DNA of 64,000 nucleotides from an uncultured Adlercreutzia sp. Lineage in GTDB: Bacteria > Actinomycetota > Coriobacteriia > Coriobacteriales > Eggerthellaceae. This document shows positions 7,448 to 15,372 of the stretch, piece by piece; position 1 is the stretch's first letter; every line of letters begins with the position of its first letter. Location of the stretch: contig NZ_CAUASN010000001.1 in assembly GCF_958431955.1 (NCBI RefSeq), positions 124,001 to 188,000 on the forward strand, read 5' to 3'. Both the position numbers and the translations under genes were made by a program. The notes under the pieces were generated by a model that worked only from the letters and a program-made list of their open reading frames with translations, was not told the origin of the DNA and did no database searches.

Positions 7448-7819
7448 CTATGCGAACAGCGCGGCGTAGCAGACGATGCCGGCGAAGAACGCCAGCACTG
7501 CTGCGCCGATGCCCAGCAGCACGCGGAGGTACTTGTGCATGGCGGCCTTGCCTCCCTCCACGTCGGCGTAAATGGACGACAGCTGCTTTTCCGACTCGTT
7601 CAGGGCGCGCACGTCGCCCACGTCCAGGCCGCGCACCAGTTCGTCGAGGCTGATGTCGAAGTAGTCGGCCAGCAGCACCAGGCGCTGGAAGTCGGGGTAG
7701 GATTGCCCCTGCTCCCACTTCGACACCGTCTGTCGCGATACTCCCAGCTCGAAGCCGAGCTCTTCCTGGGAGAGACCCCGCTTCTTGCGCAGGGTCATGA
7801 GCCGCTCGTTGAATTTCAT
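7448..7819 (-). CDS. XRE-family regulator with a C-terminal membrane segment
   Basis: 123 residues. Residues 5-60 form a classical Cro/C1 helix-turn-helix (LMTLRKKRGLSQEELGFELG, then SRQTVSKWEQGQSYPDFQRL). A short linker leads to a single C-terminal transmembrane helix (LRVLLGIGAAVLAFFAGIVC). This HTH plus one span layout is common in small membrane-tethered XRE regulators. GGAAAGGAAG precedes the ATG. It is divergent from the aminotransferase gene, with a 14-bp palindrome between them. Target and signal are unknown. Confidence 0.85.
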   Translation of the reverse strand: MKFNERLMTLRKKRGLSQEELGFELGVSRQTVSKWEQGQSYPDFQRLVLLADYFDISLDELVRGLDVGDVRALNESEKQLSSIYADVEGGKAAMHKYLRVLLGIGAAVLAFFAGIVCYAALFA

Positions 7820-7887
7820 GGCGCTTCCTTTCCTCGGTTTCAGTATGAGCGCACTTCAATTCAAGGGGAAGAGGAGCCGCGCATCTA

Positions 7888-7901
7888 CCAACCATGGTTG
7901 G
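7888..7901. promoter_or_regulatory. 14-bp perfect palindrome between XRE regulator and aminotransferase
   Basis: CCAACCATGGTTGG is perfectly symmetric and sits in the divergent intergenic region. A second, imperfect one (GGAACAATGGTTCC) is at 8024-8037. Either could be an operator; the binding protein is unknown. Confidence 0.4.
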
Positions 7902-8064
7902 AAATCCGTCAACCGAAGCTGCCATCTGCAGCGAGCTGACCGGGCAAGCCCGGACAATCTCCCCGTCCCGCCCCCATCTTCGGTGCGTTTGCAAAAAACT
8001 TGGGCGCGGCGCTTGGCGTTAGTGGAACAATGGTTCCGAGAGTTCCCAGCGAGCGGAGGCAACC

Positions 8065-9276
8065 ATGACCACGACCGACACCACGACCGACTACGCAATC
8101 GACGAGCTTCTGTCCGACGGCATCACGAGCACCCCGCCGTCGTTCGTGCGCGCCATCCTGAAGGCGGCTTCCGACCCGGAGGTCACGTCGTTTGCGGGCG
8201 GCCTGCCGAACCCCATCTCCTTCCCGCAGGAGAAGCTGCTCGAGTCGATGCAGCGCGTGGTGGCCGAGCGCGGCGCCGAGGCCTTCCAGTACTCCGCCAC
8301 TGCCGGCATCGAGGGCCTGCGCGCGTGGGTAGCCGACCGCTACAACAAGCGCTTCGGCACCGACTACGTAGCCGACGACGTGCTCATCACCACCGGCTCC
8401 CAGCAGGTGCTCGACCTGCTGGGCAAGGTACTGCTCGACAAGGGCGACGGCGTCATCGTGGAGAAGCCCACCTACCTGGCCGCCATCCAGGCCTTCGCGT
8501 TGCAGCAGCCGGTGTTCCGCGAGGTGGAGCTTACCGAGGACGGCTTGAACATCGACGAGCTGAACGCGGCGCTGGATGCGGGTGCGAAGATGATCTACCT
8601 CATCCCCAACTTCCAGAACCCCACCGGCCTCACCTACAGCGCCGAGGGGCGCCGCCAGGTGCGCGAGGCGCTTGCGGGCCGCAACATCGTGGTCGTGGAA
8701 GACGACCCCTACGGCGAGCTGCGCTTCGAGGGAGAGTCGCTGCCCTACATCGGCGGCACCGCGCTGCCCCACGGCGTGGTCATGGGCTCCTTCTCGAAGA
8801 CGGTCACGCCGGGCTTCCGCATGGGCTATCTGCTCACGAAGGACCACGAGCTTTTGCGCAACCTCAACACCGCCAAGGAAGCCGCCGACCTGCACACCAA
8901 TGTGTTCTCGCAGTTCGTCGTGCTCGACTACCTGCAGCACAATGACCTGGACGAGCACCTGGTGAAGATTCGCGATCTGTACCGCTCCCAGGCCCAGGCC
9001 ATGACCGAGGCCATGGCCGAGTTCTTCCCCGCCGAGGTGTCCTTCACCAAGCCGGCGGGCGGCATGTTCCTGTGGGCCACCCTGCCCGAGGGCATCGACA
9101 CCATGGAGCTGTTCCCGAAGGCGCTCGAGCGCAACGTGGCCTTCGTGCCCGGTGCGCCGTTCTACGCCGAGCCGGGTGCCTACTCCACCATGCGCCTGAA
9201 CTTCACCAACGCCGATGCCGACACCATCCGCGACGGCATCCAGCGCTTGGGCGAAGTTATCGCCGCGGCGCTGTAG
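8065..9276 (+). CDS. PLP-dependent class I/II aminotransferase (2-aminoadipate/aromatic aminotransferase-like)
   Basis: 403 residues with full fold-type I architecture. Visible landmarks are the SFAGGLPNP opening, the substrate/PLP loop TGSQQ, NFQNPTG, EDDPYGELRF, and the Schiff-base lysine K245 in GSFSKTVTPGFRMGY. The closest family is the LysN/MocR-catalytic-domain group, which transfers amino groups among 2-aminoadipate, aromatic and branched amino acids. GGAGG lies 6 bases before ATG 8065. It is monocistronic and divergent from the XRE gene. The exact substrate cannot be told from sequence alone. Confidence 0.9.
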   Translation: MTTTDTTTDYAIDELLSDGITSTPPSFVRAILKAASDPEVTSFAGGLPNPISFPQEKLLESMQRVVAERGAEAFQYSATAGIEGLRAWVADRYNKRFGTDYVADDVLITTGSQQVLDLLGKVLLDKGDGVIVEKPTYLAAIQAFALQQPVFREVELTEDGLNIDELNAALDAGAKMIYLIPNFQNPTGLTYSAEGRRQVREALAGRNIVVVEDDPYGELRFEGESLPYIGGTALPHGVVMGSFSKTVTPGFRMGYLLTKDHELLRNLNTAKEAADLHTNVFSQFVVLDYLQHNDLDEHLVKIRDLYRSQAQAMTEAMAEFFPAEVSFTKPAGGMFLWATLPEGIDTMELFPKALERNVAFVPGAPFYAEPGAYSTMRLNFTNADADTIRDGIQRLGEVIAAAL

Positions 9277-9333
9277 GACGTTTGCGCGCAAGGGCGTCGT
9301 CCATCTCGGCGCTGGGCTCCATCTATCGGTAAT

Positions 9334-9366
9334 GCGGCCGTTTCCCCGCCGAGGGGAAGCGGCCGC
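9334..9366 (+). terminator. Hairpin between aminotransferase and HAD genes
   Basis: GCGGCCGTTTCCCC pairs with GGGGAAGCGGCCGC (14 bp). No T-run follows; instead TACAAT comes next and may be the -10 of the HAD gene. Confidence 0.5.
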
Positions 9367-9410
9367 TACAATCAGGGGGATGCAACGACGCTCGAAAGGA
9401 GCCAAACCCC

Positions 9411-10256
9411 ATGGTTAGGGAAGATAAGGGCATGGAACAGGTGGCCGCAGCTGATGCGACTGCGGCCGGTGCTGCTACGGCCGGCAAGGACGTGCGCATG
9501 ACCGGTGAGTGTGCGACCGACGAGCGCATGTCCGGCGAGCGTGCGGCCGTCGAGGCCGAGCCGGGCGAGCGTGGGTCAGCGCCGACCCCGCCCTTCGACA
9601 CGTTTGTCTTCGATTTGGATGGCACGCTGCTCGACACCCTCGACGACCTCATGGTGCTCACCAACGACGTGCTGGCCGAGTTCGACATGCCCGCGCACAC
9701 TCGCGAGGAGATCAACTCCTACGTGGGCAACGGCGCCGCGGCTCTCATCTACCAGGCTGTGCCTGCAGGCACGTCCCAAGAAGTGGCCGATGCGTGCCTC
9801 GCGCGGTGGAAGGAGGCCTACGACACGTACCCGAACGACCTCACGAAGCCCTACCCGGGCATCGAGGCTATGCTTGCCGAACTGCGTCGGCGCGGGTGCA
9901 AGCTGGGCATTCTCTCGAATAAGTTCGATCGCGGCGTGACCTTCATCGTACGAAAATGCCTTGACGGCCAGGTGGATGTGGCTCATGGGGAAGGTGGCGA
10001 GCGGCACTTCCCGCGCAAGCCCGCGCCCGAGGGGCTTTTGTCCACCATCGAGGAGTTGGGAAGCACGCCGGCGTGCACGGTGTACATCGGCGACTCGCCG
10101 GGGGATATCCACGCGGCCCGCAACGCCGGCTGCTACGCGGTGGGTGTCGATTGGGGCTACCACGACCCAGCCGATTTCGCCGCCGAGGGCTGGGAGCCCG
10201 ACGTGCTGGCCAGCAGCCCCGAGCAGATCGTGGCCCTCGCGCCCGAGGCTGTGTAG
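9411..10256 (+). CDS. HAD-superfamily phosphatase (phosphoglycolate phosphatase-like)
   Basis: 281 residues. The nucleophile motif FVFDLDGTLLDT places D68 and D70 as catalytic aspartates, motif II/III is seen in LGILSNKFD and FPRKPAPEG, and motif IV in VYIGDSPGDIHAARNAG. The cap domain lies between. The first 60 residues are a low-complexity Ala/Glu-rich extension not usual in Gph. ATG 9411 has GAAAGGAG 9 bases upstream; a second ATG at 9432 is possible but has no site. The family removes phosphate from 2-phosphoglycolate or sugar phosphates. Confidence 0.85.
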   Translation: MVREDKGMEQVAAADATAAGAATAGKDVRMTGECATDERMSGERAAVEAEPGERGSAPTPPFDTFVFDLDGTLLDTLDDLMVLTNDVLAEFDMPAHTREEINSYVGNGAAALIYQAVPAGTSQEVADACLARWKEAYDTYPNDLTKPYPGIEAMLAELRRRGCKLGILSNKFDRGVTFIVRKCLDGQVDVAHGEGGERHFPRKPAPEGLLSTIEELGSTPACTVYIGDSPGDIHAARNAGCYAVGVDWGYHDPADFAAEGWEPDVLASSPEQIVALAPEAV

Positions 10257-10315
10257 CCGCTGTTGCCGGTACCGTTCGGAGTCGGAGGTTCGTCAGCTTC
10301 GGCCCCGAGATGTCC

Positions 10316-10346
10316 CGCTCAGACTGGCATGCAGCCGCTCTGAGCG
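10316..10346. other. Hairpin in intergenic region between HAD and VanZ genes
   Basis: CGCTCAGA and TCTGAGCG form an 8-bp perfect stem. The 170-base gap also repeats CCGTTCGGAGT, CCGTTCCGAGT and CATTCCGAG. No T-run follows, so a terminator role is doubtful. Confidence 0.35.
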
Positions 10347-10427
10347 AGTGGCGTCCTGCCCCGTGCCGTTCCGAGTGGGCGGCCCCCTGTGCCATTCCGA
10401 GGGAACAAAGCGAGTCGAAGGGTATTC

Positions 10428-10892
10428 ATGTTCCAGCGAAGGAAACTCATACTTTCTTGGACGCTTGTCGTCTTGTGGGCGGCGGTCATCTTCTTCATGT
10501 CGGCCCACACGGGCAGCGACTTCGACGGAGAAGGCCCCCTGGCCGCGGTCAAGCGCTGGCTGGTGGGCCTCGTCGCCCCGGTGTTCGGCCCCGAAACCGA
10601 TGTGGTGAACGCGGCGGCCCACTTCACCGAGTACCTCGTGTTCGGCGCGCTGCTGTTCGCGGCCCTGCGCTACACCTGGCCGTCGGCCTCGCTCGGGCAC
10701 CTGGCGCTAGCTGCTGTGGCGCTGGCCAGCCTGTACGCGGTAACCGACGAGTTCCACCAGTCCTTCGTCCCCGGCCGCCTCTGCGACCCTGCCGACTGGC
10801 TCACCGACACTCTGGGAGCTGCCCTGGGAGCTGTGCTGATGCTAGCAACAAGAAGGGGCAGCCCGCAGGCTGCCCCTCAAGGGAAAGAGTGA
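10428..10892 (+). CDS. VanZ-like family membrane protein
   Basis: 154 residues with four predicted spans and the VanZ signature: IFFMSAHTGSDF after the first span, NAAAHFTEYLVFG, and the loop YAVTDEFHQSFVPGR before DWLTDTLGA. VanZ proteins are small membrane proteins, one of which gives low teicoplanin resistance; the general role is unknown. ATG 10428 has GAAGG 7 bases upstream; longer in-frame starts lack a site. The last codons overlap the terminator shared with galE. Confidence 0.85.
   Translation: MFQRRKLILSWTLVVLWAAVIFFMSAHTGSDFDGEGPLAAVKRWLVGLVAPVFGPETDVVNAAAHFTEYLVFGALLFAALRYTWPSASLGHLALAAVALASLYAVTDEFHQSFVPGRLCDPADWLTDTLGAALGAVLMLATRRGSPQAAPQGKE
10855..10876 (-). terminator. Terminator of galE
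   Basis: GGGGCAGCC/GGCTGCCCC gives a 9-bp stem; on the minus strand it is followed by TTCTTGTT. It lies inside the 3' end of the convergent VanZ gene and may stop both transcripts. Confidence 0.6.
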
Positions 10893-10902
10893 TCGCTCGC
10901 TC

Positions 10903-12120
10903 TTATTCCACGTCTCCGTAGCCGTTGGGGTTTTGCGACTGCCAGCGCCAGCTGTCCTCGCACATGCGGGCCATGTCGTACTCGGCCGTCCAGCCCAGCT
11001 CGTCGTGAGCTTTCGTGGCGTCGGCCCAGAATGCGGCAATGTCCCCCGCGCGTCGGGGGAGGACCTGGTAGGGGATCTCGTGGCCGCAGGCTGCCTCGAA
11101 GGCATGGATCACGTCGAGCACCGAGGAGCCGGTGCCTGTTCCCAGATTGAAGATGCCCACGCCGCGCCGGCTGCCGTCCTCGGCTGGCTCGCCTGCGATG
11201 GAGCCCAGGCCTCGCGGCTCGCCCGTACCCACGCGCCCAGCCATCCAATCCAGGGCCGCCACGTGCCCGCGGGCCAGGTCGACCACGTGGATATAGTCGC
11301 GCACACCGGTGCCGTCGGGAGTGTCGTAGTCGTCGCCGAACACGCCGACGAAGGGGCGCCGCCCCACGGCTACCTGGGCTACGTAGGGCATGAGGTTGTT
11401 CGGAACGCCTTTAGGATCCTCGCCGATGAGTCCAGAGGGATGAGCCCCGATCGGGTTGAAGTAGCGTAGTAGCACGACGCTCCACTCGTCGTCTCCCACG
11501 TACAGGTCGGCAAGGATCTGTTCGATCATGGCCTTGCTCGTGCCGTAGGGGTTGGTGGTGACGCCGCGCGGCAACGACTCGGTGTAGGGGACCGGGGCAT
11601 CCTGGCCGTACACCGTCGCGCTCGAGGAGAACACGATGTTCTTGCAGCCATGCTCGCGGGCCACTTCGCACAGCACCAGGGTGCCGGCGATGTTGTTCCA
11701 GTAGTATTCCAGCGGCTTGGCCACGCTTTCGCCCACGGCTTTAAAGCCGGCGAAATGGATGATCACGTCCACCGGGTGCGCCGCGAAGATCGCCTCCAGC
11801 GCCGCACGGTCCAGGATGTTCGCCTCGTAGAAGGTAAGCGACGGGCCGGGGGCCACTTCGCGCAGGGTAGCACCAGCCACGGCCGCCGCCGCTTCCGCCA
11901 CTTCTTCGGTGTGCACATCGGCGAATATGGGGGTCACGCCAGAAATCTCGCCCACCCGGCGCACCGCCTCGCGGCTGGAATTGCTCAAGTCGTCCACGAT
12001 GACCACCTGGTAGCCGCGCTCCAGCAGCTCCACTACCGTGTGGCTGCCGATGAACCCGGCGCCTCCCGTCACCAGCACGCACGTTTGCGCGGGATCCTTC
12101 GCCAAAAGTGCATTCGCCAT
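10903..12120 (-). CDS. galE: UDP-glucose 4-epimerase
   Basis: 405 residues, an extended short-chain dehydrogenase. The NAD site is VTGGAGFIGSH at residue 17, and the catalytic triad is visible in SSSATVYG and YGTSK (Tyr-x3-Lys), followed by LRYFNPIGAHPSGLIGEDP and RDYIHVVDLA. It interconverts UDP-glucose and UDP-galactose for surface polysaccharides and galactose use. It is about 65 residues longer than the usual GalE: one insertion after IFADVHTEE near residue 70-90 and another near 310-330 (GEPRGLGSIAGEP). It is transcribed away from the phosphohexomutase gene, with which it shares a 430-base divergent region. Confidence 0.92.
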   Translation of the reverse strand: MANALLAKDPAQTCVLVTGGAGFIGSHTVVELLERGYQVVIVDDLSNSSREAVRRVGEISGVTPIFADVHTEEVAEAAAAVAGATLREVAPGPSLTFYEANILDRAALEAIFAAHPVDVIIHFAGFKAVGESVAKPLEYYWNNIAGTLVLCEVAREHGCKNIVFSSSATVYGQDAPVPYTESLPRGVTTNPYGTSKAMIEQILADLYVGDDEWSVVLLRYFNPIGAHPSGLIGEDPKGVPNNLMPYVAQVAVGRRPFVGVFGDDYDTPDGTGVRDYIHVVDLARGHVAALDWMAGRVGTGEPRGLGSIAGEPAEDGSRRGVGIFNLGTGTGSSVLDVIHAFEAACGHEIPYQVLPRRAGDIAAFWADATKAHDELGWTAEYDMARMCEDSWRWQSQNPNGYGDVE

Positions 12121-12260
12121 AGAATCCTTCTTTCGTCTTGAAAAAGGCCGCCGAGAGCTTCGCTTTGGGTCTTGCTTCGGCCCTTGCCTCAGGTCTCGCT
12201 TCAGGCCGAGGGCATGCCTCGTATAGGACCCATGATAGCAAGGTTGGCTGATTTTGCTTG

Positions 12261-12408
12261 TTTTGGCTTAGAAAACACGGTTTTGTGACCGTAATCGGCG
12301 ATTATGGGCCTTGTTGTCATACACCATCTGGGGAAAAGGCGCGCTGGTAATACAAAGAGCGCCATTTTCGGCATCCTACGTAACAAAACCGTGTTTTCTA
12401 AGCCAAAA
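12261..12408. repeat. 148-bp element with 26-bp perfect inverted repeats
   Basis: The arms at 12261-12286 and 12383-12408 are perfect complements; each contains GGCTTAGAAAACACGG. Looser matches extend the arms by about 8 bases outward. The 96-base centre contains smaller symmetric pieces (GGCGC/GCGCC). A partial third arm (ACGGTTTTCTCAGAAA) lies near 12440-12455. It fills most of the galE to phosphohexomutase gap, where no other gene is seen. MITE-like element or long regulatory hairpin are both possible. Confidence 0.7.
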
Positions 12409-12553
12409 CGAGGCAAAAGAGCGATTCCGCCCGACGATAAGACGGTTTTCTCAGAAATAAGAGGGTCATCAACTATAATCGTGCGCGACGAGACAAGCAG
12501 CTGGGAGACGGCTCCCGGGCCTGTTCGTGGGCGAAGGCGGAAGGAAGGAACCT

Positions 12554-13966
12554 ATGGCTGACATTCATTTCGGAACCGACGGGTGGCGCGCCATCATCGG
12601 CGAGGATTTCACTCCTGATAACTTGAACCGCGTGATCGACGCGGCGGCGCGCATCTTCAAGGAGGAGGCGGTAGCCGCGGGCCGCAGCGCCGACGCTCCC
12701 GGCACCATCATCGTCGGCCACGACTGCCGTCAGGATGCCCACGCCTATGCTGAACTGGCCACTCAGGTGGCTGCGGGCCACGGCTTCAACGTGCTGCTCA
12801 CCGAGGACTACTGCCCTACGCCCACGCTTTGCTGGTCGGTGGCCCACAACGACGATGCGGTGGGCGGTATCATGCTTACGAGCTCGCACAATCCTGCCGA
12901 GTACCTGGGCGTGAAGCTGCGTATGGCCGATGGTGGCGCGAGCCCCGCCGAGTTCACCGACCGCGTGGAGGCGGTGCTGCCGCCTGAGCCTACCGACGTG
13001 CTCGGTCTCTTCCAAACGACCGACCTCATGACCGACTACCTGGCGGCCCTGCGCGAGCTGGTGGACGTGGAAGCCATCCGCGCGGCCGGCCTGCGCGTGG
13101 TGTGCGACCCGCTTTACGGTGCCGGCCGCCACTACCTGGCCGACCTTCTGCGCGATATGGGCGTGGAAGTGGTGGAAATTCACAATGGCGAGGACCCCAC
13201 GTTCGCCGGCTTGCATCCCGAGCCCATCCAGCCCTGGGTGGACGAGGGTCTGGCGAAAGTGGCCGAGCTGGGCTACGACGCGCTGTTCATCAACGACGGC
13301 GATGCCGACCGCATTGCCGCTGGCGACGCGCAGGGCAACTACGTGAACGCGCACCGCATTATCACGCTGCTCACCAAGCACATGGTCGACCGGGGCGAGA
13401 CGGGCCGCGTGGTGTCCACCATCACGGCCTCGGCCATGCTCGACCGCATGTGCCGCAAGCTGGGGCTTGAGCTGGTCAGCACGCCTGTGGGCTTCAAGTG
13501 GATCTACGGCGAGATGGAGAAGGGCGGTGTGATGATCGGCGGCGAGGAGTCCGGCGGCATCGGCCTTCCCGGCCACGTGAAGGAGCGCGACGGCCTGCTG
13601 ATGGCGCTGCTGCTCACCGAGTGTATGGCCCAATCTGGGAAGGACCTGGGCACGCTCATCGACGACATGCTCGCCGATATCGGCCGCTTGGAGTTCGCGC
13701 GTCGCGGGCTCTCCATCACCCCCGAGCAGATGGAGCGCTTCCGCGCCGAGACGGTGCCGAACTACACGGCCGATGCGGTGGCGGGCAAGCGCGTGATCGA
13801 CGTGGATCGCCGCGACGGCGTGAAACTGCTCTTGGAGGGCGACGCCTGGGTCATGATGCGCCCCTCCGGCACCGAGCCCCTCGTGCGCATCTACGCCGAG
13901 GCCGCCACGACCGACGAGGTGAACGATCTCTTGGACGCCGCCGAAGCTGTGGTCATGAGCCTGTAG
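12554..13966 (+). CDS. Phosphoglucomutase/phosphomannomutase family protein
   Basis: 470 residues with the four-domain alpha-D-phosphohexomutase fold. Landmarks are FGTDGWRAIIGEDFT at the start, catalytic serine S111 in TSSHNPAEYLGVK, the metal loop NDGDADR, the sugar loop GGEESGG, and the phosphate loop RPSGTEPLVRIY near the end. It isomerises hexose 1- and 6-phosphates. ATG 12554 is set by GAAGGA 5 bases ahead, rather than an ATG 27 bases upstream. With the divergent galE it likely feeds nucleotide-sugar synthesis. Confidence 0.92.
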   Translation: MADIHFGTDGWRAIIGEDFTPDNLNRVIDAAARIFKEEAVAAGRSADAPGTIIVGHDCRQDAHAYAELATQVAAGHGFNVLLTEDYCPTPTLCWSVAHNDDAVGGIMLTSSHNPAEYLGVKLRMADGGASPAEFTDRVEAVLPPEPTDVLGLFQTTDLMTDYLAALRELVDVEAIRAAGLRVVCDPLYGAGRHYLADLLRDMGVEVVEIHNGEDPTFAGLHPEPIQPWVDEGLAKVAELGYDALFINDGDADRIAAGDAQGNYVNAHRIITLLTKHMVDRGETGRVVSTITASAMLDRMCRKLGLELVSTPVGFKWIYGEMEKGGVMIGGEESGGIGLPGHVKERDGLLMALLLTECMAQSGKDLGTLIDDMLADIGRLEFARRGLSITPEQMERFRAETVPNYTADAVAGKRVIDVDRRDGVKLLLEGDAWVMMRPSGTEPLVRIYAEAATTDEVNDLLDAAEAVVMSL

Positions 13967-14000
13967 GGCCAGTCGCGGAAGCGGTTTGAAAGCTACGTAG

Positions 14001-14035
14001 AGCGGGGCCGGGGACGCAAAGCTCTCGGCCCCGCT
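14001..14035 (+). terminator. Terminator after phosphohexomutase
   Basis: AGCGGGGCCG pairs with CGGCCCCGCT (10 bp), followed by TGTGT. Confidence 0.6.
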
Positions 14036-14067
14036 TGTGTGGAGGCGGGTAATCGTCGTTGAGGCCC

Positions 14068-14499
14068 CTACCGTAGCTTCTTCAGGAGGGCCCAGGCGCG
14101 CTGCTTTCCGTCGGAGGTGCCCATGAGGCCCTCGAAGTCCTCGAAGACGACGGCGGTGCGGCCGAGCAGGCGGTTGGGGGCGTCGAGCGACACCGGTGCG
14201 CGGTAGGCGCCCGACAGCAGCTCGGCGGCGAAGGCGTCCACGGCCACGAGCGCTACGGGATCGAGCCCCTCCACGATGGTGCGCACGTCCTCGGCGCCGA
14301 GCTTCCCCTCGTCCGCCTCGGCCACCACGAGGGCCAGCGGCGCGCTTCCGAACTCCAGCGAGGCCGCCGACTTCTCCAGGGCGTTTCGGGCTGCGTCGCC
14401 AAGGGGCGTCTCGCTTATCACCATGAGGGAGCTCGCGGGCGTGCCCGTGACGTGGGATCCGTACAGCACGAGCACCGACTCGCCCGTCACCTCGAACAT
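14068..14499 (-). CDS. Conserved hypothetical protein
   Basis: 143 residues if translation starts at ATG 14499; a GTG at 14511 is an alternative and neither has a strong ribosome site. The sequence alternates beta strands and helices (VLVLYGSHVTG, APLALVVAEAD, PVALVAVDAFAAELL), and ends in a conserved-looking VVFEDFEGLMGTSDGKQRAWALLKKLR. No signal peptide or membrane span. It is divergent from the small gene at 14601. I do not recognise a family; the mixed alpha/beta pattern suggests a Rossmann-like fold but nothing catalytic is evident. Confidence 0.65.
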   Translation of the reverse strand: MFEVTGESVLVLYGSHVTGTPASSLMVISETPLGDAARNALEKSAASLEFGSAPLALVVAEADEGKLGAEDVRTIVEGLDPVALVAVDAFAAELLSGAYRAPVSLDAPNRLLGRTAVVFEDFEGLMGTSDGKQRAWALLKKLR

Positions 14500-14600
14500 G
14501 TTACTGCTCACGGAAAAATTCACACTCCATCTTGCGCCGGGGAAACGTTCGCGGTAAAACAGTTGATGCTTATATAGTAGCAAATCCAAAGGAGACGCCC

Positions 14601-14855
14601 ATGTGCACCAACGGAGTTAACACCGGCCAGCTGGAAATGATGATCGACCAGATCGACGACCATATCAAGTTGGAGCGCCGTCACGCGCATGATTTGGGGC
14701 ACCTGGCCTCCGACGCGGGCTTCACCACGGTGGGGGAGAAGCTGCACGATGTCATGCATCTGCTCGACGAGGTGCGCGCGGCGCTGGACGAGGCGAAGGA
14801 CGCCATGGAAGACGACGCTGCCGACGCTGCCGGCTTCACCGTCGCCCGCGTGTAG
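14601..14855 (+). CDS. Small helical protein upstream of nikR, function unknown
   Basis: 84 residues, start fixed by AAAGGAG 7 bases ahead. The protein is almost entirely helical with several His and acidic residues (DHIKLERRHAHDLGHLAS, GEKLHDVMHLLDEV) and begins MCTNG. TATATA at about 14571 with an upstream AT-richer segment is a likely -10. It is followed after 39 bases by nikR, so the two may be one transcript. A metal-related role is only suggested by the His/Cys content and neighbour. Confidence 0.7.
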   Translation: MCTNGVNTGQLEMMIDQIDDHIKLERRHAHDLGHLASDAGFTTVGEKLHDVMHLLDEVRAALDEAKDAMEDDAADAAGFTVARV

Positions 14856-14894
14856 CGGCGCGCGGAGCCAACGAGCGAACAGCGAGCGCAGGCA

Positions 14895-15317
14895 ATGAGC
14901 AACGACCTGGTTCGGTTCTCGGTGGCCATGCCGGAGGACCTGCTGATCGAGTTCGACCAGCTGGTGGCCCGGCGCGGCCTGGCGAAGAACCGCAGCGAAG
15001 TGGTGCGCGATCTGGTGCGCGATGCCCTGGTGGAGGAGGAGTGCGCCACGCCCGGCTCGCTCGTCATGGGCACGCTCACCATCATCTACGACCACCATTC
15101 CAACGACTTGCAGGAGAAGCTGCACACCATCCAGCACGACTACTTCGACACCATCATCTCCACGATGCACGTGCATGTGGACGAGCACATGTGCCTGGAG
15201 GTCATCGTCATGCGCGGCGAGACCGGTCTCGTGCAGAGCGTGGCGAACCTCATTCTGGGAACGAAGGGCGTGAAGAACGGCAAGCTGGTGCTCACGACCA
15301 CGGGAAGGCATTTGTAG
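14895..15317 (+). CDS. nikR: Nickel-responsive transcriptional regulator NikR
   Basis: 140 residues with an N-terminal ribbon-helix-helix (VRFSVAMPEDLLIEFDQLVA, NRSEVVRDLVRDAL) and a C-terminal ACT-like nickel domain. The four ligands line up as H81, H92, H94 and C100, in QHDYF and HVHVDEHMCLEVIV, matching H76/H87/H89/C95 of the E. coli protein. NikR represses nickel uptake when nickel is sufficient. It is followed by hypE after 55 bases, linking nickel sensing to hydrogenase maturation. Confidence 0.95.
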   Translation: MSNDLVRFSVAMPEDLLIEFDQLVARRGLAKNRSEVVRDLVRDALVEEECATPGSLVMGTLTIIYDHHSNDLQEKLHTIQHDYFDTIISTMHVHVDEHMCLEVIVMRGETGLVQSVANLILGTKGVKNGKLVLTTTGRHL

Positions 15318-15372
15318 AGCCCGTCCGCCGTCTAGCTGGTTGAAGTACGAGGCCAAAAACGAGAGGACAGTA

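Noticed and set aside
10257..10427. Repeated CCGTTC(C/G)GAG phrases as a possible functional repeat.
   Set aside because: The copies are short and irregular, and I could not support an element beyond the small hairpin.
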